Part shown: piece after piece, positions 1 through 12,177 of the stretch
How positions within the stretch are numbered: the first letter of the stretch is position 1
How the letters are laid out: every line of letters begins with the position of its first letter
DNA from: Silurus meridionalis
Lineage: Eukaryota > Chordata > Actinopteri > Siluriformes > Siluridae
Length of the DNA: 64,000 nt
Reading direction: 5' to 3'
Assembly: GCF_014805685.1 (NCBI RefSeq)
Contig: NC_060909.1
Coordinates: forward strand, 4,703,792-4,767,791
Program-made: the position numbers and the translations under genes
The notes under the pieces: model-generated
Databases searched by the model: none
The model's input: only the letters and a program-made list of their open reading frames with translations
Told to the model about the DNA's origin: nothing

Positions 1-1968
1 CAAACCAGCAAGCAGCATTAAGTGTGATATGCAAACGAGACAATGAGATCGGGTGGCAGGAAAGTGAATGTGACATGTGCAAATGGCATGGTATCAGCTG
101 TGCAAGCAAAGGCATGGAAAACACTGCAAATGACATGATGTGTGTAAATGAGTCGGGAGACAGTAATTGAACACATTTCAGTGGAGGTGTGAAGTGGAAC
201 AGAGGTAGTGAATGTAAATCCATTGAAATGAGCAGGAATCAAGAAAGAACGGTACAACTGAGTATAAGACTGTGCAAACTGTTGGCTCCTACGATCTCCA
301 GATGATTCTTTTTAACTCTAGAGATCCTCAAAATGGCACTTTTTTTATCAAAGTACTTGTGTGAATATTTCTTAAACTGTTTGTCTGAAATTTAGGAACA
401 TTTTTCCCCCCTTATTTTTCAAAGGGCGCCAATAATTCTGAAGCAAACTGTGCTCCTTTGAGATGTGCACACAGAGTGAATAATAATCAGACAGCCCCTG
501 TACCAACGACAGCCCCTCTACCCACTCATACATCCACAGGTGCTTTAATATGCACTCCGCAAGCACATAAAAAAACAAAAACAAACCTTAGATAAGCCCT
601 CTTTCATTTCTCTCTTACATGTAAATGTATCCAGACGGCAGCACGTCACAGACGAAGCATCACTCATTTCTCATTGGCCAGCCGTGTCAGGTCCATAATT
701 CCCTGCATGAATCATCTGCACTGTTGCATCTGGTGTGCTCGTGGATATGTGAGAAGCTGCTGTGCTGATCATCAGGCATTTATCAAGGCCTTTAGCCTCA
801 TCACGACAGACATCAGCCTTAAACTGATCTTCCGTAATGGCTTCTGGTGATGTCAGGGAGTATAAGCTGTCTCACTTTGTGCTTTTCCCTTTTTATAAAA
901 GTCCCCAGGAAGCACCAGCCTCCGAAACACTAACAACATGATACTCTTAGTGATTTATCAGAGTTGCTCAGGGCAATAGCAGGATCAAAATTTAGATCGG
1001 AATCAAGACTGCCCATGTGTTGTGTCTTGTTCATTGTTCTCTTTTTTTTTTTCCCTTATTGTTTACTTTTCCACTTGTTTTATTGCTTTTATGCCGTTTT
1101 TACACTACGAGTGTTCTACAGGGAGTTGATCTGGGATGCTTGGTGTAAATGTAATACAGGGAAATAAAACGGTTTAATAGTACGTCTTTAATGTTTAAAG
1201 ATGCAGTAAAGGTTACGAGATAAAAATAAAAATAAAAACATCTACATGTCTTACTCAAACAGCATTTTTTGTATACTTTTGTTCATGAGATTTCAGCTCT
1301 ATGTGTGTTGGACTCCAGATTCTGCCTCTTCTATAGTTTAATAACCTGCCAGTAATGTAACTGACAATTTAGAGCAAACGTGTATGAAACAGGAAGTTGC
1401 TTTCAATAACAGTGAAAGAGTAATGTATGGTCAGTATATAAAATATGTAATCATGATTAATGATTTAACTTAATCGCACATTTTTATCTGATCTAAATGT
1501 ATTTTAAATTAATATAAATATATTATTCTCACTCAAAATCTCTCGTATTTGTTATTTTACACTCTGGAAATGATTCTTTTAGTGTAAATTTCTTTGGAGG
1601 TGACATGTTTCTTTTAGTGGTTGTTTTAATTTTAGTGGTTGTTTGTCTGGGAAGGCAAAGTTTAGTGATTAAAAATATTATTTTAGGTGGAGTTTTTTTT
1701 TTTCTTCATATCTGAGTAAAGAAGGGATGTTGTGAATAAATGTTTGTTGGTTGAAGGGATGAATTTTGCCTCCTTTATATTTATTAATTTATATTTTTAC
1801 TAAAAATGGTCAAACAGAAATTAATGCTGCATTTAGTCAGCCATGTTACAGCACCCCTGGAGCATTAAGGGTTAAGGGCCTTGCTCAAGGGCCCTCAAGG
1901 GTGGCAGCTTGGCATTGCCAGGGCTTGAACCCCCAAACTTCTGAATAATAACTTAGAGCCTTCACCAT

Positions 1969-2004
<36 letters not shown>

Positions 2005-2241
2005 TTACACTGAAATACTCCTGATTTTTTTATTTTATTTTTTTAATAGATATACATATTTATATGTATGTAGACAATTTTTACAATTTTGTATTGCACA
2101 CACACATCCAAAGAGGTCCCTTTTTCATGAGCACACCTATAAATTAATGAATTAATAGTTGACTTTGACAAATTTTTTATCAGAAAACCCATGGTACCTG
2201 TAGTAATTCAGGAAACCTAGGTCATATATATTGTTTTGCAG
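1..2241 (+). other. Intron (3' part) upstream of the first cadherin exon in the window
   Basis: No cadherin-like or other convincing coding sequence is seen here, so this is read as the tail of an intron that starts upstream of the window. It is AT-rich. It holds a decayed short interspersed repeat at about 1835-1970, an ATTT-rich tract at about 1968-2003, and at about 1440-1530 a fragment resembling the repeat family seen again near 17.6-17.9 and 38.3-38.6 kb. It ends in a usable acceptor (TTGTTTTGCAG) at 2231-2241. The preceding exon must end after codon position 1, because the next exon opens with two bases of a split codon. Confidence 0.75.
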
Positions 2242-2525
2242 GTGCCAATGCTAAGCTGCGCTACCAGATTACGGCGGGCAACACTGGTGGCGTCTTTGAC
2301 GTGGAGCCTGAGGTGGGCACCATCTTTATCGCCCAACCACTGGACTACGAGCAAACCAAACGTTACAAGCTGTACGTGCTGGCCTCAGACGGGAAGTGGG
2401 AGGACTACACTGCTGTCATTGTTAACGTGGTGAATAAGAATGACGAGGCACCTGTATTCTCTGTCAACGAGTACTACGGCAGCGTGACTGAGGAGCTTGA
2501 TGGCTCTCCAGTGTTTGTTCTTCAG
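2242..2525 (+). CDS. Type III classical cadherin (neural-/Hz-cadherin-like), exon 1 of 7 in window: end of one EC repeat, start of the next
   Basis: This exon codes for part of the ectodomain of a calcium-dependent adhesion receptor at the cell surface. It gives 94 full codons after a split codon. It contains the C-terminal half of one EC module: a PLDYEQ version of the LDRE motif, then the LASDG strand, and the linker NKNDEAPVF at 2433-2459, where the usual first Asp of DxNDNxP is Asn. It then opens the next module with the XEX-type motif VTEEL. The acceptor is CAG before 2242 and the donor is CAG/GTGATG at 2526, phase 0. The reading frame is open and joins the 3240 exon in phase. The exon before it is outside the window. 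Assignment to type III rests on the downstream PCCD-EGF-LamG exons. Confidence 0.93.
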
Positions 2526-3239
2526 GTGATGCATTTACTACAGCAATGTATATTTGACAATAATAGGGGATTGGTAATTTCTTAACAAATTGTGCTAGTT
2601 TAAGTTAACAGTGGCAGTGGTTTTCAACTAAAATTTTTTTTTTTTTTTTTTTTAGATTTTTGCTTTTTTTTCAGCATTTCCGAAAAGCACCCAATTAGGT
2701 TGAGCCATTTCTCAAAACCTGTTTATTTCTTTAACTCTTGGGAGTTGGTTGTGAGTCCCATTTCCCTGAATTGAAGGATGTGCCAGAATTCTACATCCTG
2801 TTTTGAAAATTGCTGTATAATTTGTTTTGAATGAGTACCGATATGAGTCATGTTACACGGTACTCAGATTTGAAGTCTTTTCCACAAGCACTTATCAAAC
2901 CAGCGGACATGGATAAACAGATTTTTTGGGGCATTTCAGGATCCTGATTGTATTGTCTCATCAATCATTTGTTTAAAGGCTGAATTGCAGTCGATGACAT
3001 CATGCTTTGGCGTAAAGCGCTTCATCCGATTTGTGGCTTGGGAAATGTACCTACGTTATGGTTTGTATAATTATTAGGCAAATTATGTGTTGATTTTTGA
3101 ATTGCTTCCTGCTAGAGTTTAACCTAAAAGAGGATTTTAGTAGAGGGAGCAATCTGAGCTCTTAACATTTGCGTCCAAGTCAGCAGAAAGAAAAGGTGTC
3201 GGTACAAAAAGGTCTAAGACATTCTGTTTGATGTTTTAG
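2526..3239 (+). other. Intron, 714 bp, phase 0
   Basis: It runs from GTGATG to TTTTAG. A poly-T run lies near 2633-2655. No recognisable transposon or conserved element is seen. The intron splits an EC module between the residues VFVLQ and VTATD. Confidence 0.85.
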
Positions 3240-4863
3240 GTAACAGCTACTGACCCTGATAAGGATGCTGATCAAGAGGCTCTACGGTACTCACTTCATG
3301 GTCAGGGTGCTGAAAGCGAATTCATCATTGATGAGGTGACAGGAAAGATCTATGCCCAGAGGACTTTGGACCGAGAAGCACGGGCCGTCTGGCGCTTTGT
3401 GGTTTTGGCTACAGATGAGGGCGGTGAAGGCCTGACTGGATTTACTGATGTCATCATTAGCGTGTGGGATATTAACGACAATGCACCGATCTTTGCTTGT
3501 GCACCAGACAACTGTCATGGAGATGTGGCTGAGAACTCTCCGCCTGGCACTTCTGTCATGGAGATGACTGCCACTGATTTAGATGACGCGGCTGTAGGGC
3601 AGAATGCCGTACTGGCCTATAGAATTGTTGGAAATGCAGCCTTGAGTGGAGGCAACAGTGGGGTGGATATGTTCACCATTAATCCAGCTACTGGTACCAT
3701 CTCCCTGGCCAAGACTGGTTTGGACCGGGAGCAGACAGAGTCATACCTCCTAGTGGTGGAAGCCAGGGATGGAGGTGGGATGACAGGGACAGCCACTGCT
3801 GCTATCCACATAACAGATGTAAACGACCACACTCCTCGGTTCTTGGACCGCTCTTGTTCAGCAAGGATACCTGAAAGCAGTGAGCCCAACACTGCCCTAC
3901 TTGACCTGGTTGCTGAAGATGCAGATGCTGGTGAGAACGGTCAGCTGACATTCAGTGTGGTATCCGGAGACCCTGAGCAAAAGTTCTACATGGTGAGTCA
4001 CCGGCAGGAACAACGGGGAACCCTACGGCTCAAGAAGCGTTTAGATTTTGAGAGGCCCGGTGAGCAACGCTTCAATCTTACAATTAAAGTGGAGGATCTG
4101 GACTACTCTAGCTTTCTCCACTGTACCTTAGAGGTAGAAGACTGCAATGACCATGCTCCAGTTTTCATCCCTCACTTCGTGCAGATTGCTGACCTAAAAG
4201 AGGATGTCTTTATTGGTACCAGCGTCGCATCCCTGGTTGCCAGTGACTCAGATTCTGGTCTGAATCGGGAGATAAGCTACAGCATTGCACCTGAATCCGA
4301 CCCATATGGTCTCTTTGCAGTTGATCAGACTGGACTGGTGACCGTGGCCAGGCAGCTGGATCGTGAGATTACCGCCCAGCATAACTTGATCATCCTTGCA
4401 ACTGACCACGGAACTCCACCACTGACCGGCACCGCCACCATTCACATCTCCCTGCTGGATGTAAACGACAACGGGCCTGAGTTTGAGTCAACGTACGCAC
4501 CAGTAGTGTGGGAGAATGTCCCAGGCCCTCAGCTGGTACATCTCAACACCAGCTCCACGCTGCTTAGAGCTATTGATCGAGACTCTGCCGAAAACGGTTC
4601 ACCCTTTTCCTTCTCTGTTCCCCCTGAATACCGCTACAACAATGACTTTAACCTGCAAGATAACAGGAATGACACAGCCACCATAACAGCCCTCAGAGCC
4701 TTTGACCGAGAGAGACAGAAGGAGTTCCTGCTGCCAGTTGTCATGACAGACAGTGGAAAACCGGCTAAAACCGTCACCAGCACGCTCACGATCACTATCG
4801 GTGATAAGAATGATCATGCCCACATTGCTGGAGAGAAGACGATATATCTTAACAGTCACAGAG
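3240..4863 (+). CDS. Type III classical cadherin, large exon encoding about five EC repeats
   Basis: This 1,624-bp exon has 541 open codons and carries most of one EC module plus four further modules. Inter-module calcium linkers are DINDNAPIF (3468), DVNDHTPRF (3816), DCNDHAPVF (4140) and DVNDNGPEF (4458); the last is the altered DKNDHAHIAG (4803). The LDRE motifs appear as TLDRE, GLDRE, RLDFE, QLDRE and AFDRE. DxD motifs (ATDPD, ATDLD, AEDAD, ASDSD, AIDRD) and XEX motifs (AEN, PES, KED, WEN) are present, so calcium-dependent rigid repeats are expected. Possible N-glycosylation sites are NLT, NTS, NGS and NDT. The acceptor is TTTTAG/GTA and the donor is AGAG/GTAAAT at 4864, phase 1. The final linker lacks the normal P-x-F, as expected where the EC array gives way to the membrane-proximal domain. 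Confidence 0.97.
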
Positions 4864-7053
4864 GTAAATATAAAGAATTAATGCATTTTACTTTATTATG
4901 AGTAAATGAATAGTGCGTGAAGGTAACAAACGATTCATTAGTTTGCATAATTAAGCAACAACTAATAGAACAATGTTTATAAGGGTGTTATTTCTCAGTC
5001 CCGTCTCATTTATTAGTACATACATGAGCATATTGCATTCCTATGTACAGTAGCTGTTCTATACAATGCATGCAGGATAAAAAAGCAGTGCAATAAGGCA
5101 TAATGTAGGTTATTAATTTTAATACGTGAATTACATTTAATAATTAATTAGATAGGATTGGTTCTAATTAGATGAACACAAACACTACATTTCCATAAAA
5201 CGTGAATGATTTATCTACCATACTTTATCAACTATACATAACTACATCCGCCTTTTTTTCTTTCAGTTTTATTTCAACTTGTAATAATTTCAAATGCATT
5301 CTTTACATTATTTTTTCACATGGAACCATTGTCATATTTATTAAGTTGATTTTTTTAAGGCTTTTCCAATGTAAAACAAATATAGTCTCTTCTGTGAAGA
5401 CGTTTTTTTTTTTTTTTTTATGTCAAAGACTTCACCAGGACTTTTCCGATTTTTTTTTTCTCTTCTTCCTGGTATTTTGGGAATGCTTTTGTTTAAATTT
5501 CAGAGAATTCTAAAGATAAATGGATGTAGCGAAGCTCTCAGGTGAGCTGTGATGAAAAGATTGGGGAACAGTGCTGACACAGCTGCTGGATGACCTCATT
5601 CATACACATTGTGAAGGGGCTGTTTTTTTTTTTTGTTGTTTTTTTTTTTTGCTCAAGAGCTCCTTGTGCTAAAAGCATAGCAACCGGTGCAAAGGGTGGC
5701 TAGATCCATTAAGGTATTTAAAGCCCAAAAAAGAAAAGGGTGCACAACAGCTTCCTCGCTTCCTGGAAATGTAAGAGATGGTAACCAAAAATTTTCTTTC
5801 ATTACAACTAGAACATTATATATTTATTCCCCCCCTGACCTTATTAGCCCTTTAAAGCTCTTAATGTCTTCTAATTTCCAGGATGCCTGATCAATTATTT
5901 TGTTTACTAGTAAATGTGTCAATGTGAGTCTCAGTTAAATCATGCTCACCTAGCTAGGCTGAAAATAAACACCACAGGAATTCAGCCAAAATGTCGGGGG
6001 AAAAAAACTCTTCAGGTCAGACACTAGTCTTAACTGTCATTCAGTTTCTTGTTTAGAATATTTCCTTTTCATTCATCCACATTGGAACCAAATATTAGTA
6101 TGTCATTTTTATTAAGATTTGCTCCTGGCAAATTTTCGCTAAACATATGCCTTTGCTTATTTATTAGCATATCTGATTCGTTCTGCAGCGTAAGCAAAAA
6201 CGTGCATACATTTTTTAGTCAGAAGATTTTTTTTATTATTTTTTATGAAAACTTAATCTAGTAAATTTTTAATTTTATTCAATGTCTAGTTTTTAATAAG
6301 TTATTTTTTGTATATTTCATTAGCTATCTTTTTTTTACGAAAACATATGAAACTAATATGACATAGTAATGACAAAGTTATTTCTTTGCTCTGTTTCTAT
6401 CTTCCCAGACCGCCCAGTCTCACGGCAAAATGTAATCTATTGATTCATGTTTATAGACACGTAGACTCTTTTTTCATGTCACCGAGGACAACTTTCTATG
6501 TAATGTATTTCAATAGAAAGTATTTTTGGTGCCTCCGGTAAAGTTTTCTTTCTGTCACTCGATTCCACAGACACTGTATTATTTTTTTTTTCTCGTTTGT
6601 TATTGATTTTTTTTAATCTTCAAGCGCCATTACTCAGCATTTAAACAGGAGATTTTATCCTTGTTTTTATATATTCGGTAAGATACTCGCTATTATAAAC
6701 CATCGTCAGCGGTTCCTTACAGTCAAAATACAGTAAATATATTCTCCCGGTTAATTAAGCAGATTGTGTTCATTAAAGACACACATTTATTACAGTATAA
6801 CCCCAAACCCTTACCCTAACTGTATATTTTCTGCCTTATTCTCTGCTAAAAATGAGAGAAAAAGATGACCATTGGCATTTCTGTCAGCATTACCCATGAT
6901 CCTCTGCCTCCGTTGCTATAGAGATGGAGCCAGACGGGAAATGGGAAATTCTTTTCCATGAACACGATTTAGTAGATTAAAGTTTGACTACATCAGGAAA
7001 TGCAGTGAGACTGTGTTGGATTACAACTTTTTGATATGACAAACCTCATAAGA

Positions 7054-7575
7054 TACACTATATGGATAAAAAGTATTGGGACACCTGAGTTTTTCCAACC
7101 AGATATTGTTCTTTCCCAAACTGTTAGCACAAAGTTGGAGGTGCATAATTGTATAAGATGTTGGAATCAGTAGTATACAATTTTTTTTATCACTTGAACT
7201 AGCAGACTCAAACCTGTTCCAATTCACCTGTGCACTAAGCCAGTTCCATGAAGATATAGTTTGCGTGGGTTGGAGTATAAGTTCATGACTGGCCTGCTAT
7301 AGAGGTCTGACTTCCACCATTTCGAACAACTTTAAGATGAATTGGAACCCACCCCAGGCCTCCTCACTTTACCTACATTGGTTCCTGACTTCACTTATGC
7401 TCTTGTGACTCAGTGAGCACAAATCTCCACAAGCACACTCCAAAATCTTGTGGAACATCTTCCCAGAAGAGTGGAGGTTATTATAACGCCAAATGAGGAC
7501 TTAATGTTTAATCAGTTGTTCCAAAAGCACAAATCCAATGGTGAGGTTTCCAGTATTTTTTGTCCATATAGTGTA
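7054..7575 (+). mobile_element. Tc1-derived MITE with TIR TACACTATATGGA, near full length
   Basis: About 520 bp bounded by inverted ends: TACACTATATGGATAAAA on the left and TTTTTGTCCATATAGTGTA on the right, with TA at each end as expected for Tc1/mariner targets. Near the right end, about 7425-7490, the plus strand reads as a decayed Tc1 transposase C-terminus (STLQNLVEHLPRRVEV). This shows descent from an autonomous Tc1-type element. Related copies occur at 11.5, 18.0, 25.0, 27.2/28.0, 41.1, 50.1 and 59.1 kb in both orientations. Confidence 0.82.
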
Positions 7576-8475
7576 CATACACAGAGCTACAAATTCAGCT
7601 ATGAAGTATTATGTAACTCAATTCATGAAGCCTCAGAACACAAGCTTGTGCCTCAGTTATATTAGACTGACTGCAATATGGATTTAAAGTCTTTATGACA
7701 GGCTACACGTATTGAAAACGTTTTCATAAAAGCTTAAGTAACCTTGTTATGCCGGTTTTCAGGAAGGGCTGATATTGCGATTTTTATTGAAAGTGATTAG
7801 GATGAACAGGATTAGAAACGACTTTATTAGTGGGATCCGGCAGGTGGGTTGATTTAGGGACAAGGCGAGAGAGGGATTGATATGGTTTGTTCATTAGCAA
7901 AGGGGTATATGCATATGGTTTATTGGTAAAAGAATGCTGGGGATGAAAGGGTTATAATGAGAAAGTTTTAGCCATATGACCCCATTAATCTGGACTTTTT
8001 TCATTTTTTTCTTCTTCCTATATTGCCATTACATCTTTTCCATGTACATATAAAGACGTAGAACAAAATTTAATGAGCTAATGTGTCATTTTTTCCAACG
8101 CTCTCACTTAATAAGCTATATAATATGTAATGCAATATATATTAGAAATCTACTGAATGTACAGCATATAAAATAAAGGCTCTTTGAAAAGAGAAGTAAT
8201 AGCAGAAAAAAAAGTGCTCCCATCTGTCCATTGGGGCCTGGTGTTAATGAGGTGGAGAAAGCACAACTTACCCTACTGAGACAAGGGCAGCAATTAGATG
8301 AAAAAGAAAAAAAAAAGAAAATGAAAAAATAACTTCAGTCCCTACAAACACTGGTATGGTGAAGCAGCAATGAATTTATGACTTTAAAGAAAGTAAGGCA
8401 TTTTATGAGACAGGATTATCACTGATAATCATTTAGCTGAGGTATTTAAATTAGGTATTATTAAATATTATGAAC

Positions 8476-8481
8476 TATCTA

Positions 8482-8547
<66 letters not shown>
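8476..8547. repeat. (TA)n microsatellite
   Basis: A short TATC run is followed by about 32 TA units. It abuts the left end of the short TIR element that starts near 8552. Confidence 0.97.
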
Positions 8548-8551
<4 letters not shown>

Positions 8552-9055
8552 CAATTCCAAAAAAGTTGGGTTGATGTGTAAAAAAAACTAACAACAATAT
8601 TTTATTCACAAAAACATATCAAATTTTTTAACTAAGAATATATACCATTTTAAGTAGGTAAGGTCATATTTACCACTGTGTAGCATCACGTCTTCTGTCT
8701 GCATACATCAGGAAGACCAGTTGCTGAAGTTTTAGGAGAGGAATGTTTTCCCACATGTGTCTGATACAGGATTCTATCTGTTCTACAGTTCTGGTTGTCT
8801 TTCGTTGTATTTTTCATTTCATAATATGCCAAATGTTTTCAAATGGTGAAAGGTCCAGACTGCAGGCAGGCCAGTTCAGCACTCTGACTCTTCTGCTACA
8901 AAGTCATGCTATTGTAATAGATGTGGAATGCAGTTAGCATTGTCTTTTTAAAATGTGCAAGGTCTTTACCTGAAAAAGACGTTTTCCGTATAGAAGCATT
9001 TGTTGCTCTAAAACCTGTATATCCCAACTTTTTTGTGCAATTGGGGTTATATTGG
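8552..9055. mobile_element. Non-autonomous DNA transposon-like repeat with AATTCCAAAAAAGTTGGG ends
   Basis: The left end contains CCAATTCCAAAAAAGTTGGG. The right end contains CCCAACTTTTTTG followed by CAATTGGGGTTAT, an imperfect inverted copy. The ends and interior resemble a repeat common in fish genomes. No intact reading frame is seen. The superfamily cannot be fixed from the sequence. Confidence 0.65.
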
Positions 9056-9198
9056 CAGCAACAATTCAATTAAAATATTATACTTACTTTATTATTATAA
9101 TTATTATATTGTTGTATTATGAACAACTACAAAAATGACAAGATCACAAATAATAGATAATATATAATAAAAATTCTCAAGACTTATAGGATTTCTTA

Positions 9199-9471
9199 TT
9201 TTCTTCTTCTTTTGCTTCATCCATCTCCATACCTCTCCTGTCTACCCACATCTGCCTCTTTCAGACCAACTTCCTGCATGTCTTCCCTCACCACATCCAT
9301 AAACCTCCTCCTTGGTCTTACTCTTTTCCTCCTTCCTGCATCCTCAGCATTCTCCTACAGATATACCCCATGTCCCTCCTCTGCACATGTCCAAACCATC
9401 TCAATCGCACCTCCCTCACCTCGTCTCCAAAACGTTCTTCATGCGCTGTTCCTCTAAAAAACTCGTTTCTA
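9199..9471 (-). mobile_element. 5'-truncated LINE fragment (RTE-like), antisense, next to an exon
   Basis: Read on the minus strand, this matches the LINE copies at 43.2 and 59.6 kb: the RWFGHVQRRDMGYI block of the reverse-transcriptase C-terminal region, then a 3' end in AAGAAGAAA. The flanks AGGATTTCTT (left, about 9188) and AGGATTTTTT (right, about 9473) look like an imperfect target-site duplication. Its antisense strand is strongly pyrimidine-rich. The clade is uncertain. Confidence 0.72.
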
Positions 9472-9511
9472 AAGGATTTTTTTCTGGACATTCTATATTT
9501 TGCACCAACAG

Positions 9512-9605
9512 GGAGAATGCCGACATCTGTTTTGGGAAAGGTGTACGCTCCGGACCCTGATGACTGGGACAACAAGACCTACGCATTTGAAGGACATGTT
9601 CCTAA
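9512..9605 (+). CDS. Type III classical cadherin, exon 3: start of the primitive classic cadherin domain (PCCD)
   Basis: A 94-bp exon. It completes a Gly codon, reads GRMPTSVLGKVYAPDPDDWD and ends in EGHVP. The R-M-P-x-x-x-L-G-K-V-Y and DPDDWD blocks are typical of the membrane-proximal region of neural-cadherin-type (type III) cadherins, and separate this gene from FAT, Dachsous and vertebrate type I/II cadherins. The acceptor is CACCAACAG at 9503-9511, the donor AA/GTAAGA at 9606, phase 2. It joins 4863 and 11993 without a frame break. Confidence 0.95.
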
Positions 9606-11992
9606 GTAAGATCTCCCATTTCCCCACTCCTAATTATTTTTGGTCATTTTTGTTTTCTTTTTTCTTTTTGTGTTTGTCTTCTTTACTTTGTGTGGTGTCT
9701 CTGTGTCTCTTTATCTTTTTTTTCCAGTCTCCATGTATTGTCTCTTTTCTGCCTTCTCCCTTCCTTATTGATGACACCTTAGAGTCTGTGTGATTAAGGA
9801 CTGAGTAAGAGGACTCTAATGGAGGCAGCTTTAGCCTTGAGAGGTCTAAGCACTGATCTGCACTCTCCTGATGTTCTCACATCCTCCTTCTTTTTCTCTC
9901 TCTCTCTCTACTGATATCTGTGCAATCATCCATTGGTTTGGAGGCTGGATGCCAGGATAAAGTTAAATTTTAAGAAGCAATCAGGCTCATGTCAGTTTTA
10001 TGGCCAGGGCCTTGAATTTTAAATTAGCACATCTTAGTAGGGCCATTCGCCCTCCAGTTATCAGCACTGCTAATTAAAGATGAAGGAAGCTTCTAAAAAG
10101 CTGTTGCTCTCTCTCTCTCTTCCTCACACGTCCATTTCTCTTCCACATTAACTCTCCTCACCTCAGTCTACCCTTCCTGATGGCTTGTGTTCGTGAGCGT
10201 GCTCTCGCCGCCCTCTCTCACCTTTCCTCTAATTTAAAGTGGCATCTAATTTAGTCTAAATATGTATCTGCCAGCGATGGTCTTATAGTTGATTTGACCA
10301 GAATTCCTTTTTTTTGGTTCATTCTGAAATCTCATTTGTCATTACTTAAATGGTTTGAAAACAGTTTTGTCTGTATGACTTTAAGGTTTTTGGCATTCAA
10401 GGCGTTTATGGTTTAAAATAGATTTGACATTCTCGCCTGATTGGACTGAATTACAAAAATATTAGAAAAAAATACATTTTAAAAACACCTTTTAACACAT
10501 TAATGCATTTATTTAATATAACAACCACTGGTTAAGGACTTTACCGGGAAATATGGTTATGTTAGGCATGATTGGTTTAATGGGCGATTAGTTTTTTGCT
10601 TGTTTCTTAAGAATGTGCCAGTAATGAACACAACAATGGTTGCATTTTTTTTCATGCATGAACAGGCTTTGCTTGTGTCTTTCTTTCAGAGAAAAGGATT
10701 TTATTTTATTTTTTTAAATTACTTGGAAACTGAAGTCTTTTGAAAACGGTTACACAGTAAAGCTTTTCTACTTGTTAAAGTGACCTTAGCGTTATAGACA
10801 GTGAAGCAGAGAAGACTCGCTGACATTCCAGCAATTGATGCAGAATTATGCTGAAAAGAACACAAGGCCAAAAAGTGAAGGCTGGTCAAGAGCATCTTTT
10901 GATGTCATACTTTAAATCATATTCTCGCTTCTTTTTTTTTCTTGAAGATCTGTAAGCAATATGCTTCCTGATATTATAGCACCAGTCACTAAATGAGAAG
11001 GAACGAGTCTCTGTAACCATCTCGGATTTACTTACCCAGATTTAAGCAATTGTTAAAAAGCATATGTGCTTGCTAAATGAGTAATTAATTATAAGCAGCA
11101 GGTGCAACGGGCCGTATTCGGAGTTCGAGAAAACCACTGAGATCAAATTCTTCCTTGTTTAATGTGAACATTAAATAAAACTCTAAATCTGAGCATAGAG
11201 TTGCAGCTGTTTCTATTAAAATTAACAACTTTACAGGTGTATGGAAATGTTTGCGCAGCCTCAGCCTAAATATATATTTGGCTGGTTTGTGAAGAAAAAA
11301 AAAAAACATACAACCTCTGCAGCAATCTGTAATTAAAAAAAAATCCTAATGCACATTCACTATATATTGGATTGTAAAAGAAAAGCAAAAAAAAAGAAAT
11401 GTGGTTAGCATGAAAAGTTTGGATACTCTTCCAGGTGTGAATCCTTTAAACCTACATTATTAGGCAGCTGTAAGGAAGGCCAGGAAGGTGTGTCCCAACT
11501 TTTGCACAGACACTAAATACACACAATATGGACAAAATTTAGACATAAGATTTTAGGGGTTGTTTGAACACCAAATTCCACGTGTAATCTCCATTTGCTG
11601 TTATAATAACTTCCAATCTCCTAGGAAGATGTTCCACTAAATTTGAGTGTGCTTGTGGAGATTTGTGCTCATTCAGCTACAAGGGTTTTAGTAAAGTCAG
11701 GTACTGATGTAGGGTGAAGAGACCTCATTCATCTAAAAGGTCTTTAGTAGGGTTGAGGTCAGATAGCTCTATAGTAGGTGATTCCAGATCTTCTACTCCA
11801 ACAGAGCTGGCTTAGGGCATTGAAATGCTGGAACAGGTTTCGATGTCCTTGTTTGAGTGAAAGGAAAATTTGAATCCTGCCTCATCTAAAGATTTATTTT
11901 AGGAATCTTGGTGGAGGACTTTGGACTATTGTCCATATAGTTTGTATAAGATATTTAATGATTGAGCTGTTACTCTTTTCTGCCCCCTGCAG
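9606..11992 (+). other. Intron, 2.4 kb, phase 2
   Basis: It runs from GTAAGA to CCCTGCAG. It has CT-rich stretches near 9895-9910 and 10107-10122 and an antisense MITE at 11518-11946. No other recognisable feature is seen. Confidence 0.85.
11518..11946 (-). mobile_element. Tc1-derived MITE, 46 bp upstream of an exon
   Basis: Same family as 7054-7575 but inverted. The left end is TACACACAATATGGACAAAA and the right end is TTGTCCATATAGTTTGTA. The interior shares CTAGGAAGATGTTCCACTAA and the TGCTTGTGGAGATTTGTGCTC block with the other copies. It ends just before the pyrimidine tract of the 11993 exon. Confidence 0.8.
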
Positions 11993-12177
11993 TTACTTTA
12001 TCCTGAACAAGCGGACAGGTTTCCTGGTTATAAAAGAAAACGCACCACCAGGCACCTACGAGTTCCAGGTTCGTGTGTCAGATGGCGAGTGGCCGGACGC
12101 CGTGTCCAGTGTCAGAGTCCACGTTCGAGAGTTACGGGACGAGATCATCTACAACTCTGCTTCGCTTCGTCTCGCAG
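11993..12177 (+). CDS. Type III classical cadherin, exon 4: PCCD
   Basis: A 185-bp exon that continues the PCCD: NYFILNKRTGFLVIKENAP, then PPGTYEFQVRVSDGEWPDAV and VRVHVRELRDEIIYNSASLR. The pattern F-x-L-N-x-x-T-G-x-L followed by G-x-Y-x-F-x-V-x-V-S-D is the degenerate cadherin-like fold expected here. The acceptor is TTTCTGCCCCCTGCAG, the donor GCAG/GTACAG at 12178, phase 1. Confidence 0.95.

Larger units (their letters stand above)
4864..9511 (+). other. Intron, 4.6 kb, phase 1
   Basis: It runs from GTAAAT to CCAACAG. It holds a Tc1-derived MITE (7054-7575), a TA microsatellite (about 8476-8547), a short TIR element (about 8552-9055) and an antisense LINE fragment (about 9199-9471) that ends about 40 bp before the next exon. 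The rest, including 4864-7053, is AT- and poly-T-rich with no recognisable feature. Confidence 0.85.

Noticed and set aside
1..2241. Promoter or first exon of the cadherin gene
   Set aside because: The first exon in the window starts in the middle of an EC repeat with a split codon, so earlier exons must exist upstream; no CpG-rich or TATA-like start region was seen.
4599..4859. Antisense frames over the large cadherin exon
   Set aside because: They are mirror-frame artefacts of constrained coding sequence on the plus strand and show no domain.
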